A stretch of DNA of 64,000 bases from Egibacter rhizosphaerae. GTDB taxonomy: Bacteria > Actinomycetota > Nitriliruptoria > Euzebyales > Egibacteraceae. Below the pieces are notes generated by a model. The model made no database searches. It saw only the letters and a program-made list of their open reading frames with translations, and was not told the origin of the DNA. The stretch is taken from assembly GCF_004322855.1 (NCBI RefSeq), contig NZ_CP036402.1, positions 2,108,001-2,172,000 on the forward strand. The letters run 5' to 3'. Each line of letters starts with the position of its first letter. Within the stretch, counting starts at the first letter, position 1. This document shows positions 31,968 to 40,338 of the stretch, piece after piece. The position numbers were made by a program, and so were the translations under genes.

Positions 31968-34148
31968 GTGCGAATCACCACGGTCGGGGGTGGCCCCGCG
32001 GGCCTGTACGCCGCGATCCTGCTCAAGCGCGGGGACCCGACGCGCCACGTCACCGTCTACGAGCGCAACGCGCCCGACGACACGTTCGGGTGGGGCGTGG
32101 TGTTCAGCGCCGCGACCCTCGCCGAGCTCGAGGACACCGACGCGATCAGCTACGACCGCCTGCTGCGCGCCTGTGCCCGTTGGGACCCCGTCGACGTCGA
32201 GCACCGCGGGCGCGTCGTGCGGGCGCTCGGCAACCGCTTCGCCGCGATCAGCCGCAAGCGTCTGCTGCAGATCCTGCAGGAGCGTTGCGGCGAGCTGGGC
32301 GTGGACCTGCGGTTCGAGACCGAGGTTGACCCCACCGACCTCGGCGGCGCCGACCTCGTCCTCGCTGCCGACGGCATCAACAGCCGGGTGCGGGACCAGT
32401 ACGCGGACGTGTTCGCGCCGCGGCGGCGGGTCGAAGGGGGACGGTTCATCTGGCTCGGCACGACCCGGCGCTACGACGCCTTCACGTTCGTCTTCGCCGA
32501 GCACGAGGCCGGGGTCTTCCAGGCGCACGCCTACCCGTACGACACCGAGCTGGCCACCTTCATCGTCGAGTGTGCCCCCGAGGTCTGGCAGCGAGCCGGG
32601 CTCGACACCCGGGCCGCCGGTGAGCTCGCGCCCGGCGAGAGCGACCCGCACGCGATCAAGTTCTGCGAGGAGCTGTTCGCCGACCACCTCGGCGGACACC
32701 CCCTGATGGGGAACTACTCCCGCTGGCTGGAGTGGACGACGCTCTCGAACCGCGCGTGGCACCACGACCGCCTCGCCCTCCTCGGCGACGCGGCCCACAC
32801 CGCGCACTTCTCCATCGGCTCGGGCACCAAGCTCGCGATGGAGGACGCCATCGCGCTCGCCCGGGCCGTGGACACCACGACCGACGTGGCGAGCGCGCTC
32901 GTCGCGTACGAGGCCGAGCGCAAGCCGGTGGTCGAGCGCATGCAGGAGGTCGCGCGCGAGAGCCTCCAGTGGTTCTCGCGCACCGACCGCTACGTGCACC
33001 TGCCGACGCCCCAGTTGGCGTTCGGCCTGTTGGCCCGTTCGCGCCTGACCTACGAGCGCATCCGCCAGCGTGACCCGACGTTCGTGACCGCCGTGGACCG
33101 GTGGTTCGCGGCCCGCAGCCAGCCGCGTGGCGAGCCGACGGCCCCGACCGCCGCGCCACCCCCGGCCTTCGCCCCCGCCCGGATCGCCGGGCTCGGGCTC
33201 GGCAATCGCATGGTGCTCGCCAGCGAGGAGGTCGCGACCGGACGCGACGGGCAGCCGGACGAAGCCACTCCGACCCGTCTGGCGGCGCTGGCGGCCGGCG
33301 GCGCGGGTCTCGCGCTGGTCGAGCGCGTCGCGGTGACCCCCGAGGGGCGCATCACCCCGGAGACCCCGGGGTGCTACACCGACGAGCAGGAGGCGGCGTG
33401 GCGCGACGCCCGGGCGGCCGCACGCGAGCGCGCGGACGACGTGGCGGTCGGGATGCAGCTCGTCCACGCGGGTGCCCGCGGCGCGACCCGGCCACGCCGT
33501 GAGGGGGTGGACGTGCCCCTGCGGGACGCCTGGCCGCTGGTCGCCGCCTCCTCCCGTCCCTACACGCCACGGTCGCCGGCACCCACCCCGCTCGACGCGG
33601 AGGGCCGCGTGCGGGTCCGCGAGGCCTTCGCGGACGCGGCCCGCCGAGCGGCGCACGCCGGGTTCGACCTCGTGGAGGTGCACCTCGGCCACGGGTTCCT
33701 GCTCGGCGGCTACTGGTCACCACTCACGGGCGACGCCGACGACTGGCGCGACCGTCTCGCCTACCCCGGCGAGGTCGTCGCGGCGGTGCTCGAAGCCCTG
33801 GACGGGGCGGCGACCCTCTCTGTCTGCTGGTCCGCCAGCGACCTCGAGCGGGGCGGGACCTCGCCCGAGGACGCGGTCGCCGGCGCCCGCACGCTCGCCG
33901 ACGCCGGGGTGGGCCTCTTCAACGTCGTCGCCGGCCAGACCACACCGCGGGGGGCGCCCGGCTACGAGCCCCACTGGGGCGCGGGCTGGTCCGACCTGAT
34001 CCGCAACGAGGCGGGCGTGCCGACGATCGCCTCGGGCGCGATCCGCGATCCGCTCGACGCGAGCCACGTCCTCGCCGGGGGTCAGGCCGACCTGTGCGTG
34101 CTCGGACGCCCCCATCCCGCCGTGCCCGGGTGGGCCCACGACCTGTGA
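31968..34148 (+). CDS. Bifunctional FAD monooxygenase / old-yellow-enzyme-type reductase, 2-aminobenzoyl-CoA type
   Basis: 726 aa. Residues 1-390 are a p-hydroxybenzoate-hydroxylase-like FAD monooxygenase with GGGPAGLYAAILLKR at the start, LAADGINSRVR, and GDAAHTAHFSIGSGTKLAMEDA near residue 270. From about 405 to the end is an FMN-binding TIM-barrel like old yellow enzyme (ARIAGLGLGNRMVLAS, VEVHLGHGFLLGGYWSP). This fusion is known in 2-aminobenzoyl-CoA monooxygenase/reductase and in salicylyl-CoA 5-hydroxylase-like proteins. The kynurenine-to-anthranilate genes downstream favour 2-aminobenzoyl-CoA. GGAGGG precedes the GTG start. Confidence 0.85.
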   Translation: MRITTVGGGPAGLYAAILLKRGDPTRHVTVYERNAPDDTFGWGVVFSAATLAELEDTDAISYDRLLRACARWDPVDVEHRGRVVRALGNRFAAISRKRLLQILQERCGELGVDLRFETEVDPTDLGGADLVLAADGINSRVRDQYADVFAPRRRVEGGRFIWLGTTRRYDAFTFVFAEHEAGVFQAHAYPYDTELATFIVECAPEVWQRAGLDTRAAGELAPGESDPHAIKFCEELFADHLGGHPLMGNYSRWLEWTTLSNRAWHHDRLALLGDAAHTAHFSIGSGTKLAMEDAIALARAVDTTTDVASALVAYEAERKPVVERMQEVARESLQWFSRTDRYVHLPTPQLAFGLLARSRLTYERIRQRDPTFVTAVDRWFAARSQPRGEPTAPTAAPPPAFAPARIAGLGLGNRMVLASEEVATGRDGQPDEATPTRLAALAAGGAGLALVERVAVTPEGRITPETPGCYTDEQEAAWRDARAAARERADDVAVGMQLVHAGARGATRPRREGVDVPLRDAWPLVAASSRPYTPRSPAPTPLDAEGRVRVREAFADAARRAAHAGFDLVEVHLGHGFLLGGYWSPLTGDADDWRDRLAYPGEVVAAVLEALDGAATLSVCWSASDLERGGTSPEDAVAGARTLADAGVGLFNVVAGQTTPRGAPGYEPHWGAGWSDLIRNEAGVPTIASGAIRDPLDASHVLAGGQADLCVLGRPHPAVPGWAHDL

Positions 34149-34158
34149 GGAGCTGGAC

Positions 34159-34998
34159 ATGAAGGTGGGAGTCGGTCTGCCGAGCTGCGTGCCGGGGTGC
34201 AGCCCCGACGTGCTCGTCGACTGGGCCCGTGCGGCGGAAGCGGGGCCGTTCGCCAGCCTCGGCACCGTCGACCGGGTCCGGTACGGCAACTACGAGCCGC
34301 TCGTGGCCCTCTCCGCCGCCGCGGCGGTGACCAGCCGGATCCAGCTCGCGACCTCGATCCTGATCTCGCCGCTGCGGGAGACGACGACGCTCGCGAAGCA
34401 GATCGCGAGCCTGGACGCGCTCGCGGGTGGCCGGCTCGTGCTCGGGGTCGCCGTGGGCGCCCGGAGAGACGACTACGACGAGGGCGAGCACCCGTACGAG
34501 GAGCGAGGCCGGCGGCTCGACGACCAGCTGCGCGCGTTCCGCGAGGTGTGGGAGGACCCGGCGGTCGGCCCACGCGTCGACGGCCGGGACCGTCCGACGG
34601 TGCTCGTCGGCGGGAGCTCGGGGCCGGCGATGGCGCGCATGGCGCGGGAGGGCGACGGCTTCGTGCACGCGGGCGGACCGCCGCGCGCGTTCGCTCGCGC
34701 CGCCGACCAGGCCCGGGCCGCGTGGGCCGACCTGGGCCGTCCCGGAGAGCCGCAGCTGTGGGGCATGGCCTACTTCGCGCTCGGGGACGCAGCGGACCGC
34801 GGCCGCGAGTACCTGCGCGACTACTACGCCTTCACCGGGCACTTCGCGGAGCGGATCGCCGAGGGCCTGCTCGACACGCCCCTCGCCGTCCGCGAGCTCG
34901 TGGAGGGCTACGCCGACGCCGGCTGCGACCACCTGATCCTGTTCCCCGCGGTCGCCGACCGCGACCAGATCGACCGGCTCGCCGACTGCCTCGGCTGA
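34159..34998 (+). CDS. LLM-class flavin-dependent oxidoreductase
   Basis: 279 aa luciferase-like monooxygenase fold (bacterial luciferase / F420-dependent reductase family). VGVGLPSCVPG at the start, ATSILISPLRETTTLAKQIA and GGRLVLGVAVGARRDDY are typical. Whether it uses FMN or F420 cannot be told. GAGGAG lies 6 bases before the ATG. It follows the bifunctional flavoprotein by 10 bases, so the two are likely cotranscribed. It may act on an intermediate of the same pathway or supply an auxiliary oxidation. It ends 5 bases from the convergent ligase. Confidence 0.85.
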   Translation: MKVGVGLPSCVPGCSPDVLVDWARAAEAGPFASLGTVDRVRYGNYEPLVALSAAAAVTSRIQLATSILISPLRETTTLAKQIASLDALAGGRLVLGVAVGARRDDYDEGEHPYEERGRRLDDQLRAFREVWEDPAVGPRVDGRDRPTVLVGGSSGPAMARMAREGDGFVHAGGPPRAFARAADQARAAWADLGRPGEPQLWGMAYFALGDAADRGREYLRDYYAFTGHFAERIAEGLLDTPLAVRELVEGYADAGCDHLILFPAVADRDQIDRLADCLG

Positions 34999-35003
34999 CG
35001 CGC

Positions 35004-36596
35004 TCAGCCGTCGGCGAGCATGGCGCGCAACGCACCGCGGTCGATCTTGCCGAGGTGCGTCGACGGGAAGTCTTCCAACACGACGATCCGGCGCGGCACC
35101 TTGTTCGGCTCCAGCCGGTCCAGCGCGTGCGCCCGCAAGCGCTCGGCCAGCGAGTCCGTGTCGTCCCCGGTGGGCTCGCTCGGCCGCACGAAGGCGACCG
35201 GCTTGGTGAGGCCGTGGTCGTCGGGCACACCGACCACGGCGCACTGGCCGACGGCCTCGTGCTCGATGAGGCAGTCCTCGACCTCCCCCGGCAGGACCCA
35301 CTTGCCGCTCACCTTGAGCGCGTCGTCGCCTCGTCCGACGTAGCTGATCGTGCCGTCCTCGTGCTGCTGCACCAGGTCACCGGCGACGAACCACTCACCG
35401 CGGAAGGCCTCCATCGTCTTGGGCAGGTCCTGCCAGTAGGAGATCGCCCGCGAGTGCCCCCGCACCCACAGTCGGCCCACCTCCCCGGGCGCCACGTCGC
35501 GCCCCTCGGTGTCGCGGACACGCACGTCGAAACCGGGGACCGGGCGTCCGAGGGTGCCGGGCCGCACGTCGCCGGGGCGGTTGGAGACGAAGATGTGCCA
35601 CATCTCGGCGGTGCCGAGACCGTCCAGGAGCTCCACCCCGAACGTGTCGGTCCACCGCTGCAGCAGCGCCGGCGGCAGGGCCTCGCCCGCGCTCGTGGCC
35701 ACCCGCAGGCACGACAGGTCCTCGGTGGCCGCCCGGGGGTGGTTGGTCATCTCGTGCACCATCTTCGGGACGGTCACGAGGATGGTCGGCCGGTGCCACG
35801 CGATCTCGTCGAACAGGACGTCCGCGGTCGGGTGCGCCGAGAACAGCGCCGTCGAGGCGCCGACGGCGAACGGGAAGAGCAGGTTCGAGCCGGTCGCGTA
35901 GCCGAAGTACAGACCCGGGACCGAGATCGTGATGTCGTCCTCGGCGTAGCCGATGACGCCCTGCGCGTAGCAGCGCGTCGTGTTCACGAACGCCCCGTGG
36001 GTCTGCACGACCGCCTTCGGGCGGCCCGTGGTGCCACCGGAGAACAGCCAGACCGCCGGGTCGTCCCGGTGGGTGGGCACGGGGGCCTCGAGCGGCGGCG
36101 TGCCGGGCGCGGGCAACTCCGACGGTTCGGCCTCGGGGTCCAGGTCGAGCCACGCCGGCCGGGCACCCGCCTCGCCGGTGGCGCGCTCGAGCCGCTCGGT
36201 GTCCCCGCGGTCGCACACGATCGCCGCCGGCCGCACGTACGAGACGATCGCCGCGAGGTTCTCGACCGTGAGGCCCGGGTTCACCATGACCGGCACGGCC
36301 CCCAGATGGCTCGCCCCGAAGAACGCGCCGACGAACGCGGGCCCGTCGGGGAGGGCGAGCATCACCCGGTCCTCCCGGCGGGCCCCGAGCTCGGCGAGCG
36401 CGGTGGCGCAGCGGCGAGCGAGCGCGTCGACGTCGGTGTACGACAGCTCCCCGGTCCCGGTCCGCACGGCGGTCCGGTCCCCGCGGCCCTCGCGCAGCCG
36501 CGCGGTGAGGAACCAGTCGGCCAGGTTCAGGGTCTCGGGGAGATTGGGTTCGCCCAGCTCGGCGTCGGACGCTGCGGCGGGCACGGCCTCGGTCAT
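35004..36596 (-). CDS. Benzoate-CoA ligase family protein, probable 2-aminobenzoate-CoA ligase
   Basis: 530 aa AMP-forming ligase. Its ATP motif is LFSGGTTGRPKAVVQTH, LYFGYATGSNLLFP is typical of benzoate-CoA ligases, and VGRGDDALKVSGKWVLP and LGKIDRGALR are late adenylation motifs. With kynureninase producing anthranilate nearby and the aminobenzoyl-CoA flavoenzyme in the cluster, 2-aminobenzoate is the likely substrate. Benzoate or salicylate remain alternatives. The ATG at 36596 has GAGAGGG upstream. It is divergent from kynA over 167 bases. Confidence 0.85.
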   Translation of the reverse strand: MTEAVPAAASDAELGEPNLPETLNLADWFLTARLREGRGDRTAVRTGTGELSYTDVDALARRCATALAELGARREDRVMLALPDGPAFVGAFFGASHLGAVPVMVNPGLTVENLAAIVSYVRPAAIVCDRGDTERLERATGEAGARPAWLDLDPEAEPSELPAPGTPPLEAPVPTHRDDPAVWLFSGGTTGRPKAVVQTHGAFVNTTRCYAQGVIGYAEDDITISVPGLYFGYATGSNLLFPFAVGASTALFSAHPTADVLFDEIAWHRPTILVTVPKMVHEMTNHPRAATEDLSCLRVATSAGEALPPALLQRWTDTFGVELLDGLGTAEMWHIFVSNRPGDVRPGTLGRPVPGFDVRVRDTEGRDVAPGEVGRLWVRGHSRAISYWQDLPKTMEAFRGEWFVAGDLVQQHEDGTISYVGRGDDALKVSGKWVLPGEVEDCLIEHEAVGQCAVVGVPDDHGLTKPVAFVRPSEPTGDDTDSLAERLRAHALDRLEPNKVPRRIVVLEDFPSTHLGKIDRGALRAMLADG

Positions 36597-36763
36597 GGTG
36601 CGATCCCTCTCGGCACACGGGAACCATCGCGTCGGCACCGCGGTCACCGCGCTGGCCGCCGCGCCGCGGGACGCGATTATTGCGCAGTCATGACCCCCGT
36701 CAACGTCTCGTCAGGTAGGCTGCGCTGACGCGGGAGACACGGACGCGGTCGGAGGGCGCTGCC
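36597..36763. promoter_or_regulatory. Divergent promoter region of aryl-CoA ligase and kynA
   Basis: This 167-base stretch carries promoters for both directions. An A/T-richer patch (GATTATTGCG) lies near 36675, and TAGGCT at 36716-36721 could be a rightward -10. A good -35 was not found. No clear copy of the inverted repeat at 31861 is present here, so shared regulation is not supported by the sequence. Confidence 0.4.
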
Positions 36764-37861
36764 ATGGGCACCGAAGGCGAGCTCTACTACTGGGACTACT
36801 TGGGCCTCGACGCGCTGCTGGCGAGCCAGCAGCCGATCAGCGGGGGCGAGGGCGAGCCCGCCCACGACGAGATGCTGTTCATCATCGTCCACCAGTGCTT
36901 CGAGCTGTGGTTCAAGCAGATCCTCGTCGAACTCGACGACGCGGTCGGCACGATGCACGCCGACACGGTGCCGGAGAAGGAGATGGGACGGGTCGTGGAC
37001 CGGCTCGACCGCATCATCGCGATCCAGCGGCTGCTCACCGGGCAGCTCGAGGTGCTCGAGACGATGACCCCCCTCGACTTCCTCGACTTCCGCGAGCAGT
37101 TGGCGCCCGCCTCGGGTTTCCAGAGCGTGCAGTTCCGTCTGGTCGAGAACCGCCTCGGCCTCGATCCCGAGCAGCGGCTCACGATCGCCGGGGCGTCCTA
37201 CACCGACGTCATGTCCGACGAGCACCGTCGAATGATCGAGGAGACGGAACGGGCCCCCAACCTGCGCGACGCCATCGACCGCTGGCTCGCGCGCACCCCG
37301 TTCCTGCGGTTCGGGGACTTCGACTTCTGGGCGGCCTACCGCGAGGCCGTCGACGCCATGCTCGAGCGCGAACGCGCGAAGGTTTCCGAGCACCCGAACC
37401 TCGACGACGCGAGCCGGGACGAGCAGCTGCAGGCCGTCGAGGAGAGCGCCGCGCAGTTCGAGACGCTGTTCGACGCGGAGCAGTACGAGCGCCTCCGCGA
37501 GCGCGGGCACCGTCAACTCTCTCAGGACGCGTTCTGCGCCGCCCTGCTCATCAGCCTCTACCGTGACGAGCCGCTGTTCCAACTCCCGTTCCGCCTGCTG
37601 ACCGCCGTCACGGACATCGACGAGGGCTTCGCCGCGTGGCGCTACCGCCACGCGCTGCTCGCCCACCGCATGATCGGCGGCAAGGTCGGCACCGGGGGCA
37701 CGGCCGGACACACCTACCTCGAGGCCGCGGCCCGCAAGCACCGGGTCTTCCGCGACCTGTTCGACCTCCCGACGTTCTTCGTCCCACGATCCGCGCTTCC
37801 CGAGCTGCCCGCGGAGGTCCGCGAGCAGCTCTCCTTCCGTTACGAGAGCGCCCCGGCGTGA
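36764..37861 (+). CDS. kynA: Tryptophan 2,3-dioxygenase
   Basis: 365 aa haem enzyme that opens the indole ring of L-tryptophan to N-formylkynurenine. The distal-site HQCFELWFKQ is near residue 43. The proximal haem His is in LLAHRMIGGK near residue 302, followed by VGTGGTAGHTYLEAA and LFDLPTFFVPR. Length is slightly above the common bacterial 280-300 aa but resembles larger relatives. GGAGGGCG lies upstream of the ATG. The stop overlaps the kynureninase GTG, and the formamidase gene follows, giving the three steps of the kynurenine branch. Confidence 0.95.
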   Translation: MGTEGELYYWDYLGLDALLASQQPISGGEGEPAHDEMLFIIVHQCFELWFKQILVELDDAVGTMHADTVPEKEMGRVVDRLDRIIAIQRLLTGQLEVLETMTPLDFLDFREQLAPASGFQSVQFRLVENRLGLDPEQRLTIAGASYTDVMSDEHRRMIEETERAPNLRDAIDRWLARTPFLRFGDFDFWAAYREAVDAMLERERAKVSEHPNLDDASRDEQLQAVEESAAQFETLFDAEQYERLRERGHRQLSQDAFCAALLISLYRDEPLFQLPFRLLTAVTDIDEGFAAWRYRHALLAHRMIGGKVGTGGTAGHTYLEAAARKHRVFRDLFDLPTFFVPRSALPELPAEVREQLSFRYESAPA

Positions 37862-39024
37862 GCTACAAGGCGCACTTCGGGCAGGCGCTCGAGGCCGCGC
37901 CGGGTCGGCTGCACTTCGCCGCGCACAGCCATCATCCCTGGCCGGACGTCACCCGCGAGGCGCAGCTCGCCGCCTGGGACCTCGCCGCGCGCCACCTCGA
38001 CGGCAAGTGGGAGCTGCTCTTCGACCGGGTCGTGCCCGAGGCGGCCGGTCACGTCGCGCGTCGCCTCGCGCTGCCCGACCCCGCGACGGTCGCGTTCGCC
38101 CCGAACACCCACGAGTTCCTGCTGCGGATCCTCTCGTGCGTGCCGCCCGGGGTCTCGCGGGTGCTCACCAGCGACGCCGAGTTCCACACGGCCGAGCGCC
38201 AGTTGCGCCGGCTGGAGGAGGCGGGGGCCGCCACCGTCACGCGGGTGGCCGCCGAGCCCTTCGACTCGTTCCCCGACCGCTTCGTCGACGCCGCCCGGGC
38301 CGGCGCGCACGATCTCGTGCTCGTGAGCCACGTGTTCTTCTCCTCCGGGTACGTGGTGCCCGACCTGCCGGGGCTCGTCGCGGCGCTGCCCGAGGATCCG
38401 CTGGTGCTCCTCGATGGCTATCACGGGTTCATGGCGGTCCCGACCGACCTGTCCGGGATCGCCGACCGGGCCTTCTACACCGCCGGCGCGTACAAGTACG
38501 CGATGGCGGGTGAAGGGGCGTGCTTCCTGCACTGCCCGCCGGGCTGGGGCCCGCGACCGCGGGACACCGGCTGGTTCGCCGCCTTCGGCGCCCGAGACGA
38601 GGGGGCCGCCGATCGGGTCGCCTACCCCGACGACGGGCGACGGTTCCTCGGCGCGACGTTCGACCCCACCGGGATCCTGCGCTTCAACGCCGCACAGCGT
38701 TGGGTCGACGAGATGGGCCTCGACGTGGCCGCGATCCACGCCCACGTGGGCGGGCTGCAGCAGCAGGCACTCGACATGCTCAGCGCCGGAGCCGTCGGTG
38801 CCGTCGACCTCGATGGCCTCGTGCCCCCGCCCTGGGTCCCCGACCGCGGGCACTTCCTCACCTTCGAGACCCCCGAGGCCGGCGCGCTGCAAGCCCGCCT
38901 CGCCGAGCGGGACGTCGTCACCGACCGCCGGGGCGACCGGATCCGCTTCGGTTTCGGCATTTACCACGACCCCGCCGACATCGACGCGCTGTTCGACCGC
39001 CTCACCGAGGTCGCCGGGGCATGA
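37858..39024 (+). CDS. kynU: Kynureninase-like PLP enzyme
   Basis: 388 aa aminotransferase-class-V fold. The PLP Lys is in YTAGAYKYAMAGEG near residue 216, and upstream VLLDGYHGFM carries the cofactor Asp. FAPNTHEFLLRIL and HFAAHSHHPWPD are characteristic segments of a kynureninase subgroup. It would cleave kynurenine to anthranilate and alanine. The GTG start at 37858 overlaps the kynA stop, and a longer frame upstream is shadow of kynA. The gene is diverged enough that another cysteine- or kynurenine-lyase activity remains possible. Confidence 0.82.
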   Translation: MSYKAHFGQALEAAPGRLHFAAHSHHPWPDVTREAQLAAWDLAARHLDGKWELLFDRVVPEAAGHVARRLALPDPATVAFAPNTHEFLLRILSCVPPGVSRVLTSDAEFHTAERQLRRLEEAGAATVTRVAAEPFDSFPDRFVDAARAGAHDLVLVSHVFFSSGYVVPDLPGLVAALPEDPLVLLDGYHGFMAVPTDLSGIADRAFYTAGAYKYAMAGEGACFLHCPPGWGPRPRDTGWFAAFGARDEGAADRVAYPDDGRRFLGATFDPTGILRFNAAQRWVDEMGLDVAAIHAHVGGLQQQALDMLSAGAVGAVDLDGLVPPPWVPDRGHFLTFETPEAGALQARLAERDVVTDRRGDRIRFGFGIYHDPADIDALFDRLTEVAGA

Positions 39025-40190
39025 GCAGCGGCACGGTCGCCGTCCTGCTGGGCCCGGGCACCGACCCCACGCGACGCGGGCTCGTGCACCCCGCCCCCGG
39101 GCGGCTCGCCCGGCTCGTCGACTGGATCGAGGGCTGGGCCACCCACCTCGACGTGGAGGCCCGCTGCGAGGAGGTGGACGCCTCCCGGTGCGCCGACCGC
39201 TTGGCCGAGGTCGTCGCGGACGGCGTCGTGGTCCTGGCAGGCGACGCGGCCTTCGACGACCCGCGCGTCGGTGCGGCCACGGCCACACGCGCCGGCCCGG
39301 TGGTGGACCTGCACCTGCGCGACCTCACCCGCCGCGGCCCGGAGCCGCGGACGTCGTTCCTCGCCCGACACGGCGCCCGCGTCATGCACGGACGCGGCAT
39401 CGACGGCGCGTGGTGGGCGCTGCACCACCTCGCCTGGACGCTCGCGTGGCCATCGAGCACGCGGACCTACGGCCGCCACCCCGAGCAGGTCGTCGAGGTG
39501 CGCGAACCGGACCGGGCCCAGCGCGCCGGGGCGGGTCCGGTCCCCGATCCGGACACGGCCGGCGCGGATGGCCCGCTGTCCACCGTCGTGCTCCTGCACG
39601 GCGGGTTCTGGCTCGCTCCCTGGGAGCGCGACCTCATGGACGGACTGGCGGTCGACCTGGCGCAACGTGGAGCCCGCACGTGGAACGCCGAGTACCGCCG
39701 CATCGACACGGACGGCGAGTGGCCGGGGTGCGGTGCGGACGCGCTGGCGGTGCTGACCGCAGCCGACCGGGCGCGCGGTCCCGGCGACCCACCGGTGATG
39801 GTGGTGGGCCACTCGGCCGGCGGACAGCTGGCCCTCTGGGCGGCCGGGCAACCGACTGCTCCACCGCTCGAGGCGGTGATCGCCCTGGCCCCCCTCGCGG
39901 ACCTCGCCAACGCGGGCGATCTGGGCGGCGGTGCGCTCGAGCGGATGCTCGCCGGCGCCGACCCCGGACGGGCCTGCCCCACCGGGGCGGTGCCCACCGA
40001 GGTGCCGCTCACGCTCGTGCACGGCGTCGACGACGACCTGGTGCCCGTGTCCCAGAGCCGCGCGTACGCGACGGTCGCCCGCGCAGCCGGGGCGATCGTG
40101 CAGCTCGACGAACGCGGCGATGCCGACCACTTTTCGCTGGTCTCGCCGGGAGCTGGCTGGTTGGACGTGTTCGCCGATACCGACCGCTGA
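39021..40190 (+). CDS. Dehydroquinase-like domain fused to a kynurenine-formamidase-like hydrolase
   Basis: 389 aa with two parts. Residues 1-145 align by eye with type II 3-dehydroquinate dehydratase (VAVLLGPGTDPTRRG, VVVLAGDAAF, VVDLHLRDLTRRG). The conserved Asn and His of that enzyme are not evident, so it is probably not catalytic. Residues 190-389 are an alpha/beta hydrolase of the kynurenine formamidase type. HGGFW is the oxyanion segment, the nucleophile Ser is in GHSAGGQLAL, the Asp is in HGVDDDLVPVSQ and the His in DADHFSLV. It overlaps kynureninase by ATGA, so hydrolysis of N-formylkynurenine is the likely job. Confidence 0.82.
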   Translation: MSSGTVAVLLGPGTDPTRRGLVHPAPGRLARLVDWIEGWATHLDVEARCEEVDASRCADRLAEVVADGVVVLAGDAAFDDPRVGAATATRAGPVVDLHLRDLTRRGPEPRTSFLARHGARVMHGRGIDGAWWALHHLAWTLAWPSSTRTYGRHPEQVVEVREPDRAQRAGAGPVPDPDTAGADGPLSTVVLLHGGFWLAPWERDLMDGLAVDLAQRGARTWNAEYRRIDTDGEWPGCGADALAVLTAADRARGPGDPPVMVVGHSAGGQLALWAAGQPTAPPLEAVIALAPLADLANAGDLGGGALERMLAGADPGRACPTGAVPTEVPLTLVHGVDDDLVPVSQSRAYATVARAAGAIVQLDERGDADHFSLVSPGAGWLDVFADTDR

Positions 40191-40338
40191 TGAGCCGCTG
40201 ACGCGCCCTTCGGGGGCCGGCCACCGCGAGGCCACCGACCGCGCGCTGGTAGGTTGCCGACCGAGATCACGGTGCCATCAACAGCATGCGGCCCGGCCGG
40301 TGAGCAAGCGCCCGGGTCGGCGCCCGCGGAGGATCAAG

